Source: Bacteroidota bacterium
Lineage (GTDB): Bacteria; Bacteroidota; Ignavibacteria; SZUA-365; JAADGX01
Length of the DNA stretch: 10,523 nucleotides
Reading direction: 5' to 3'
Assembly (NCBI GenBank): GCA_024276335.1
Contig: JAJRXL010000305.1
Span: 1-10,523 of the forward strand
Shown piece after piece: positions 5,450-10,523 of the stretch. The position numbers and the translations under genes are program-made. Under the pieces are notes generated by a model. It was given only the letters and a program-made list of their open reading frames with translations. It was not told the origin of the DNA and made no database searches. Each line of letters begins with the position of its first letter. Positions within the stretch are counted from its first letter, which is position 1.

Positions 5450-6592
5450 TCAGGCCACTTCGATGGCCGCTCCCGATTGCAAAAGTTCCAGGGTTTTCTT
5501 TTTCCACGCGGCAAACGATCCATCCGCGATATGAAGCCGCGCTTCACGCATGAGAGTAAGATAATACCAAATGTTGTGAACGGTTGCCATTCTCAGCCCG
5601 GAAATTTCACGCGCCCGAAAAAGATGACAGACGTAGGCGCGCGAATACCTCCGGCAGACGGGACACGCGCAATTTTCATCGATCGGTGTCGGATCGGAAA
5701 GGAGGGCGGCTTTTTTCAATGAGAAGGAACCGCTGGATGTGAACACCATGCCGTTCCGTGCATTCCGCGTCGGCATGACGCAGTCGAACATGTCCACTCC
5801 GTACGAAACGGCTTCAAGCAAATCCTGTGGCGTCCCTACCCCCATGAGATACCGGGGCCGGTTTTCCGGCAGCGCTGCGGCGGTAATGCGCGTCACGCGA
5901 TACATGTCTTCCACGGATTCCCCCACGGACACGCCCCCGATCGCGTAGCCGTCAAAATCCAACTCCACCAGCGCTTCCGCGCCTTGTCCGCGCAGGTCGT
6001 CGTACACGCTCCCCTGGACGATGCCAAACGCGGACTGGTCATAGCCGTACAGCGGCCGCGTATTCTCCACGTGTTCCCGTGCCCGGCGCGCCCACTCCGT
6101 CGTCTGGCGAAGGCTCTGTTCTGCATGGAACCGGCCGCATCCCGCGGGCGGGCAGACATCGAGCACCATCATGATATCCGAGCCGATGGCCCGCTGGATA
6201 TCGATAACGCTCTCCGGGGTGAAATGCGCCCTCGATCCGTCGATATGCGATTGAAACGTCACCCCGTCTTCTTCCAGCTTTCGCAGCTTGGAAAGACTGA
6301 AAACCTGGTAGCCCCCGCTGTCGGTCAAAATCGCCCGGCTCCATGACATGAAACGATGGAGACCGCCAACCGATTCCAGCGTGTCAGTGCCCGGACGCAG
6401 CGCCAGATGGTAGGTGTTGGCCAGGATGATCCCCGCGCCGGCAGACTCCAAGTCCTCCTGGAGCAACGTCTTCACGGTTCCCTGTGTCCCGACCGGCATG
6501 AACACCGGCGTGGGAAGCGTTCCGTGAGCGGTCACGATTCTTCCCGCTCTCGCTCGTGTATTCGCATCCATATGGTCGAGAAAAAAATCCAT
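5450..6592 (-). CDS. tgt: tRNA-guanine transglycosylase (queuine/preQ1 tRNA-ribosyltransferase)
   Basis: The enzyme replaces guanine 34 in GUN-anticodon tRNAs with preQ1 (bacteria) or queuine. Its 380 residues are full length. Visible landmarks, with Zymomonas mobilis numbering from memory in brackets, are LTDSGGYQVFSL (89-100) with D91 [D102], D145 [D156], GIVQGS with Q193 [Q203], AIGGVSVGE (217-225) with E225 [E235], and the nucleophile D270 [D280] in MFDCVMPTRNARNG. Zinc ligands are C308, C310, C313 and H339 [C318, C320, C323, H349]. The loop DVCPPAG has valine where bacterial enzymes usually have glutamate [E157]. The ATG at 6592 lacks a Shine-Dalgarno sequence, but the N-terminus aligns with family starts. 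The gene lies 57 nt after the receptor gene with no terminator between, so it is probably co-transcribed or has its own promoter there. Confidence 0.96.
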   Translation of the reverse strand: MDFFLDHMDANTRARAGRIVTAHGTLPTPVFMPVGTQGTVKTLLQEDLESAGAGIILANTYHLALRPGTDTLESVGGLHRFMSWSRAILTDSGGYQVFSLSKLRKLEEDGVTFQSHIDGSRAHFTPESVIDIQRAIGSDIMMVLDVCPPAGCGRFHAEQSLRQTTEWARRAREHVENTRPLYGYDQSAFGIVQGSVYDDLRGQGAEALVELDFDGYAIGGVSVGESVEDMYRVTRITAAALPENRPRYLMGVGTPQDLLEAVSYGVDMFDCVMPTRNARNGMVFTSSGSFSLKKAALLSDPTPIDENCACPVCRRYSRAYVCHLFRAREISGLRMATVHNIWYYLTLMREARLHIADGSFAAWKKKTLELLQSGAAIEVA

Positions 6593-6649
6593 ATCATGTA
6601 AACTTAGATACCGGGGGGTTGAGAAGCAACAATCAAACCGCTCGCTGAA

Positions 6650-8965
6650 TTAGAATTCGGTGCTGAATCCGAAAACCGGGAAAAACGAAAGATGGTCGAT
6701 TTCACGGATTTCGTTTTCACGGGCATCCCAAACGTAGGCATACACGTTTTTACGATTATAGAGATTGCGGAGCTCGGCGAACGCGACGAGATCCCAGCCA
6801 TGGAAGTTCAACCTCAAGTCGATACGAACATCGAGACGGTGATACTCGGGGTAGCGGGATGCCATGAATTTTCCTCTTTGGAAAACCCCGCGCCGGGCGG
6901 CGATGGATGCCTTGACATCAAACGGCGTATATGGTCTTCCCGTGGCAAACTGCCATCGAGCGCTAAGTGTCCATTCCCGGGAAAGCTGTAAGCCGCCGGT
7001 CAGTGTCACCGCATGAGTATTATCGAACGTTCCCGGCGCCCACCCTCCGGCCAGGGCCTTAAACCGGGTCTTGGTAAAGGCGTAACTCAGGATTCCGTAA
7101 TACCCGCTGGATAACTTTTTTTCTATGGAAACGTCAATACCGCGCGCATACCCGACGCCCGCGTTGACGGCTTTGCCACCATAAAAGAACCCACCTTCCA
7201 GGCCCAACGAATTATACATCATCCTCGGTTCTTCCACGCTGACAAGGTAGTTTCGATATTCCTTGGCGTAAACCTCGGCGGTAAACTTCCAGTCGGGAAC
7301 CACAAGATACTCAATACCGCCGGTAGCGACATCAGCGTACATGCTCCGGAGCTTCTTGTTATCAGGATGACTGCTCAACCAGGGATAGGGCGGGTTCTGG
7401 TACAGGCGAGCCGCCGACCCGATCAGCGTCACGTTGGGCCAGAGCCGCCACCTCATTCCTACCCTTGGAGAAAGGGTGAATTCGTCCAGGTACGCGAAAT
7501 GATCAATTCGAACCCCGGCTTTGAACAACATATTGGAAAAAAGAAGGAATTCGCCCTCCGAATACATGGCAAATTTCAGTGAATTTTCCTTTACATCCGC
7601 ATCAATTGGGGACAACGGATTTCCGAAACCACTTGTATCGCCGACCCATTCCAATGTATTACGGAATTCGACGGGTTTGAATTCAATGCCGGTTCGCAGG
7701 AAAAAGCGGGAAGAGAGTTGGAGATAACTTTCTCCCCTCACCGTAATTTCTTTTTCAAAGGCGTTGACCTCGCGCAGCTTTCGACCCGTGGAATCCTGTA
7801 TGGTGAGGGCGTATTCGCCGCGGGTAACGGACGCGCTGATATCGATGCGCCCCTTGCGACCGAAATTCGATATCCATCTTCCTCCCACGAGATACTGGTC
7901 CTGGGCATTCCGGGCGCGGTCGATCAGCAATGTGGGAATAAGGTATTCCCCGTCGGAACGGGTGTATTCGATGGCGTCCAAGCCCGCCAATGCAACGAAT
8001 GTGAGGCTGTTACGATAATCGACGTTCCAGTGCAGTTTCCCGAGGAAATCCCAGTAGCGGGGCTTGGGTTTTTCTCTTTTTGGCCCGCCCGCAAGATCGA
8101 GGTAACTCCTCCGCACGGAAAGAAGCCAGTTCGCCGATGCCCCGGCCGGGCCACCCAACGCTGCTCCCACGGCATTGGAGTTGATACCCAGCGTCCCTTC
8201 AACAGTGTGGATATTTCCTTCCCGCATGTTCATCTCGAGCACCGACGAAAGGCGGTTTCCATAGCGGACGCTGAACCCCCCTGTATGGATCCGTACACCG
8301 CGAACCTGATTCAGGTTATACATGCCGAGAAGACCGCCGGAAAACCCCTGGAGACCAAAATGATCCGGCAAGGGCAACTCGAAATCATCCACGTACACGA
8401 CATTTTCAACCGGCGAACTGCCTCGTACGATTGCCTCGATACGGCTGTCGATGAGGGGTTGAATACCCGGTAAACCGGCCAGGAACCTCTCCGGGTCTTC
8501 CAGGGCGCCGGCGCTGCGCCGCACTTCTTCGAAATCGAATTGCAGGACCCTCGAAACGGCCATCGGATCAAAGAAAAAGTACGACGACGGGGACGCGATG
8601 GTTCGTACCGGATTCTTGATTTCTTCCAGTTCGACCTGGAGGAAAACGGAGCGTCCACTGGCTGCAACAACGTCTGACTTAAACTCGGTCGTAAATCCGC
8701 GAGTCGAGAACCGCAAGTGATACACCCCCGGGACAACCCGCTCAATGGTGAAATACCCGTTGTCGTCTGTAAACCCCTTGTAACCGGTGCCCAGGACGAT
8801 GACCTTGACTCCGATCAATGCCTGCTGTGTCACCCGGTCGATGACCCGGCCGGTAATCGTCGCTGTTGGAAAAAAGGGCGATTGAGAATACACTCCCGCG
8901 GGGATTGCCATGAAGAGGATCAGCGCTGCCGCGCAAAAACCCAATCTACCGTTGAGAAATCTCAT
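6650..8965 (-). CDS. TonB-dependent outer-membrane receptor with carboxypeptidase-regulatory-like domain
   Basis: The 771-residue protein imports an unidentified ligand across the outer membrane using TonB/ExbBD energy. It starts with a signal peptide (MRFLNGRLGFCAAALILFMA, cleavage probably near VYS-QS, 27-28). A CarboxypepD_reg-like Ig fold follows (about 36-113: ITGRVIDRVTQQALIGVKV, FTDDNGYFTIERVVPGVYHLRF). The plug domain (about 140-247) includes RFLAGLPGIQPL, IVRGSSPVENVVYVDDFELP and YGNRLSSVLEMNMREG. The rest is alternating amphipathic beta-barrel strands ending in the terminal phenylalanine (FSTEF) expected for BAM-assembled proteins. No TonB box is obvious and no SusD-like partner is adjacent, so it is not a standard polysaccharide-utilisation pair. 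The ATG is forced by an in-frame TGA three codons upstream. It is the first gene of the receptor-tgt-yajC-ribBA run. Confidence 0.9.
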   Translation of the reverse strand: MRFLNGRLGFCAAALILFMAIPAGVYSQSPFFPTATITGRVIDRVTQQALIGVKVIVLGTGYKGFTDDNGYFTIERVVPGVYHLRFSTRGFTTEFKSDVVAASGRSVFLQVELEEIKNPVRTIASPSSYFFFDPMAVSRVLQFDFEEVRRSAGALEDPERFLAGLPGIQPLIDSRIEAIVRGSSPVENVVYVDDFELPLPDHFGLQGFSGGLLGMYNLNQVRGVRIHTGGFSVRYGNRLSSVLEMNMREGNIHTVEGTLGINSNAVGAALGGPAGASANWLLSVRRSYLDLAGGPKREKPKPRYWDFLGKLHWNVDYRNSLTFVALAGLDAIEYTRSDGEYLIPTLLIDRARNAQDQYLVGGRWISNFGRKGRIDISASVTRGEYALTIQDSTGRKLREVNAFEKEITVRGESYLQLSSRFFLRTGIEFKPVEFRNTLEWVGDTSGFGNPLSPIDADVKENSLKFAMYSEGEFLLFSNMLFKAGVRIDHFAYLDEFTLSPRVGMRWRLWPNVTLIGSAARLYQNPPYPWLSSHPDNKKLRSMYADVATGGIEYLVVPDWKFTAEVYAKEYRNYLVSVEEPRMMYNSLGLEGGFFYGGKAVNAGVGYARGIDVSIEKKLSSGYYGILSYAFTKTRFKALAGGWAPGTFDNTHAVTLTGGLQLSREWTLSARWQFATGRPYTPFDVKASIAARRGVFQRGKFMASRYPEYHRLDVRIDLRLNFHGWDLVAFAELRNLYNRKNVYAYVWDARENEIREIDHLSFFPVFGFSTEF

Positions 8966-8966
8966 T

Positions 8967-8972
8967 CCTCCT
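8967..8972 (-). promoter_or_regulatory. Shine-Dalgarno sequence at unusually short spacing
   Basis: AGGAGG on the minus strand ends only 1 nt before the receptor ATG (8965), against the usual 5-9 nt. An in-frame TGA at 8974-8972 overlaps this site, so the start cannot move upstream. The next in-frame ATG (codon 20) would destroy the signal peptide. The motif may be poorly used, in keeping with the weak reliance on Shine-Dalgarno pairing in Bacteroidota. Confidence 0.4.
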
Positions 8973-9115
8973 CATAGATCCATGAAAATGCAAAGTATTG
9001 ACTAATTCACCGTCCCCGTTTACAAGCAGTAATATAACCAAAAAGCGGCATTCCCATGAACTACCGGTTTATTTTGCACGCCGGTAATGCACCATTGATT
9101 CCAGCCAGGCCTAAT

Positions 9116-9138
9116 AAAAAACCGGGGACGAACCCCGG
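9116..9138 (-). terminator. Intrinsic terminator after the KamA-like gene
   Basis: Read on the minus strand, CCGGGG (9138-9133), loop TTCGT and CCCCGG (9127-9122) are followed by TTTTTT (9121-9116) and ATTAG. A flanking A-T and a G-T pair can extend the stem. It lies 30 nt after the stop at 9169 and separates this gene from the receptor gene, so the receptor operon must start from its own promoter between 8966 and 9115. Confidence 0.88.
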
Positions 9139-9168
9139 CTCAAATATGGCGCGCAAACCCCGACGATA

Positions 9169-10523
9169 TCAGGCTGCGAGGGTTTCCATCATTTTCGTTT
9201 TGCTGGAGATGATCTCCTCCAGCTCATCTTCAAAGAAAAACTTCTCCCGGCCAAAGGCGGGTTTGAGCTCGTTTATCCAGCTTGCATTCGGATCGAACCG
9301 TGCGAAGAACGGTTGATCGACCCAGTCGGGATTCCGCCCCTGGATAAAGCGAAGTACGAAAACTTTTTCTCCGTTCACTTCGGTGACGCCGGACACTTCC
9401 ACTTTTCCCGGTGTCGCGGACATGGAAGGGCCGCGGACGGTGCGGGAAAGACCGTTAACGCATTTGTACGCGTCCCGGAATATCCTGTGAGCCTGTTCCA
9501 GGGGGATTTTGAAGTAATCGCGGGCGCCGGTGTCCCGCTCGACGAACATGTAATACGGCACCATCCCTAACCTGACCTGTTCGCGCCACATTACTTCCCA
9601 TACTTCCGCCCGGTCATTGATATGGGCGACAAGGGGCGATTGCGTGCGAATCATGGCGCCGGAATCAAGAACGCGACGTATCGCTTCCTGTGCCACCGGT
9701 GTTTCCAGCTCCCGATAATGGTTGTAATGCGCCATGATGGCAACCTGCCGCCCCGCCTTGCGAATGCGTTCGAACAGCCGCAGCAAGTCGCCCGCATCCT
9801 TGTCGGTGACGAATCGCATGGGCCAATAGGCCAACGCCTTCGTGCCGATGCGAATCGTCTGGAGGTTCTCCAGCTTCGCATCGAGCAACGGCTCTACGTA
9901 ACGCGTCAAAACGCTGGTTTTCATCACCAATGGATCACCGCCGGTGAAGAGCACGTTGGTCACCTCGGGATGGCGCAACACGTAGTCCCGGAGAATTTCG
10001 CCTTCCCTCGCGGCAAACTTCAAATCGGACAAACCGACGAACTGGGCCCACCGGAAACAGAACGTGCAATATGCATGGCAGGTTTGCCCGGAAGTGGGGA
10101 AGAAAAGCACCGTCTCCCGGTACTTGTGCTGCATCCCCCGCAGTACCAGCCCATCCATGACCGGGACGTTGAGAGTCATTTGACCCGCCGGGTGGGGGTT
10201 GAGACCCAGACGGATTTTGTTAGCGACGGCGCGGATTTCGCTGCGACCGGCCTCGGATCTTATCAAATCCGCAACGGCGTTGAAGTCGCGTTCCGTCAGC
10301 ATTCCATGCTGCGGGAACGTCAGTTGAAAAATGGGATCCTCGGGGATGTTGTCCCAGTTTATCAACTCCCGAATGACGTACTCGTTTACCTTGAATGGCA
10401 GCACGCTGGCAACAACCTTGATACTGAAACGAATATCTTCGGAAAGAGCCTGCACCTGGGGAATGCTTTCGAAATTATTTTCCGTGAAGTATTTGAATTG
10501 CACCGGTGATGAAAAATCCACCA
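9169..10523 (-). CDS. KamA-family radical SAM protein (lysine 2,3-aminomutase-like), start at or beyond right edge
   Basis: At least 450 residues are encoded. A GTG at 10521 could be the start, but there is no visible ribosome site and the window ends there, so the 5' end may be missing. The radical SAM cluster motif is CxxxCxxC (C148, C152, C155 counting from that GTG, in TCHAYCTFCFRW), followed by TGGDPL (193-198) for SAM binding. TPGK (370-373) near the C-terminus aligns with the PLP-lysine loop of lysine 2,3-aminomutase. Such enzymes move an amino group between C2 and C3 with SAM and PLP. Differences are notable: the residue seven before the PLP lysine is S366 where lysine aminomutases have a substrate-binding aspartate, and the C-terminal CxCxxC zinc motif is absent. 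The substrate may therefore not be lysine. Family confident, reaction uncertain. Confidence 0.88.
   Translation of the reverse strand, partial: VDFSSPVQFKYFTENNFESIPQVQALSEDIRFSIKVVASVLPFKVNEYVIRELINWDNIPEDPIFQLTFPQHGMLTERDFNAVADLIRSEAGRSEIRAVANKIRLGLNPHPAGQMTLNVPVMDGLVLRGMQHKYRETVLFFPTSGQTCHAYCTFCFRWAQFVGLSDLKFAAREGEILRDYVLRHPEVTNVLFTGGDPLVMKTSVLTRYVEPLLDAKLENLQTIRIGTKALAYWPMRFVTDKDAGDLLRLFERIRKAGRQVAIMAHYNHYRELETPVAQEAIRRVLDSGAMIRTQSPLVAHINDRAEVWEVMWREQVRLGMVPYYMFVERDTGARDYFKIPLEQAHRIFRDAYKCVNGLSRTVRGPSMSATPGKVEVSGVTEVNGEKVFVLRFIQGRNPDWVDQPFFARFDPNASWINELKPAFGREKFFFEDELEEIISSKTKMMETLAA

Noticed and set aside
7718..8473. Plus-strand ORF of 251 codons opposite the receptor gene
   Set aside because: Shadow of the receptor coding frame; no recognisable domain or ribosome site.
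9062..9086. TACCGG/CCGGTA inverted repeat between the receptor and KamA-like genes
   Set aside because: Only 6 bp with a 13-nt loop and no T-run on either strand. The real terminator is at 9116-9138.
9622..10509. Plus-strand ORF of 295 codons opposite the KamA-like gene
   Set aside because: Antisense to a gene with a radical SAM motif; the composition mirrors the codon bias of the real frame.
1..10523. Lysine-metabolism cluster linking the saccharopine dehydrogenase-like and KamA-like genes
   Set aside because: They are at opposite edges, separated by several transcription units and terminators, and neither substrate is established. Proximity alone does not support a pathway.
1..10523. tRNA, rRNA, CRISPR array, insertion sequence, prophage or defence system
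   Set aside because: I scanned for these by eye and saw no cloverleaf, no regularly spaced repeats, and no transposase, integrase or defence-type domains.

Overview
The window looks like a chromosomal segment, at roughly 50-55% G+C by eye, from a bacterium of the Bacteroidota/Chlorobiota/Ignavibacteriota (FCB) assemblage. The evidence is a large secreted beta-helix protein ending in a type IX secretion (Por-type) C-terminal sorting domain, a TonB-dependent receptor with an N-terminal carboxypeptidase-regulatory-like domain, and promoter-like TTTG / TAnnTTTG boxes. The 'PIELASF...LRWTTESETNNTGFRIER' style segment before the sorting domain is, from memory, typical of Ignavibacteria-like genomes. 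The taxonomic call is inference.

Layout. Positions 1-638 (minus) hold the N-terminal 212 codons of a saccharopine dehydrogenase family protein that runs off the left edge. A 376-nt divergent intergenic region follows, with a perfect 12-bp palindrome and a pair of hairpins ending in a T-run. Positions 1015-2946 (plus) encode the exported beta-helix protein, the only plus-strand gene. A strong bidirectional terminator separates it from the convergent minus-strand greA (3022-3501, GTG start). Upstream of greA is a 331-nt gene-free stretch with a candidate promoter, an intrinsic terminator-like hairpin lying inside the predicted greA leader, and degenerate repeat-like sequence. Then, all on the minus strand and in transcription order, come a TonB-dependent receptor (8965-6650), tgt (6592-5450), yajC (5383-5057) and ribBA (5047-3833), closely spaced. 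At the right edge a KamA-like radical SAM protein (10523-9169) ends in its own intrinsic terminator before the receptor gene.

Functional picture. Tgt (queuosine tRNA modification), YajC (Sec accessory), RibBA (riboflavin precursor synthesis) and GreA (transcript cleavage factor) are housekeeping genes. The tgt-yajC adjacency is the classic one, but the next gene is ribBA rather than secD. The two outer-membrane/secreted proteins are the lineage-specific part, and their substrates cannot be read from sequence. Both window edges carry genes of families linked to amino-acid (lysine-type) metabolism, but they are more than 8 kb apart and not in one operon.

I do not see a clear undescribed multi-gene system, mobile element, CRISPR array or RNA gene. 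The observations most worth following are the terminator-like hairpin in the greA leader, the KamA-like enzyme that lacks landmarks of true lysine 2,3-aminomutase, and an unusual residue in the Tgt active-site loop.
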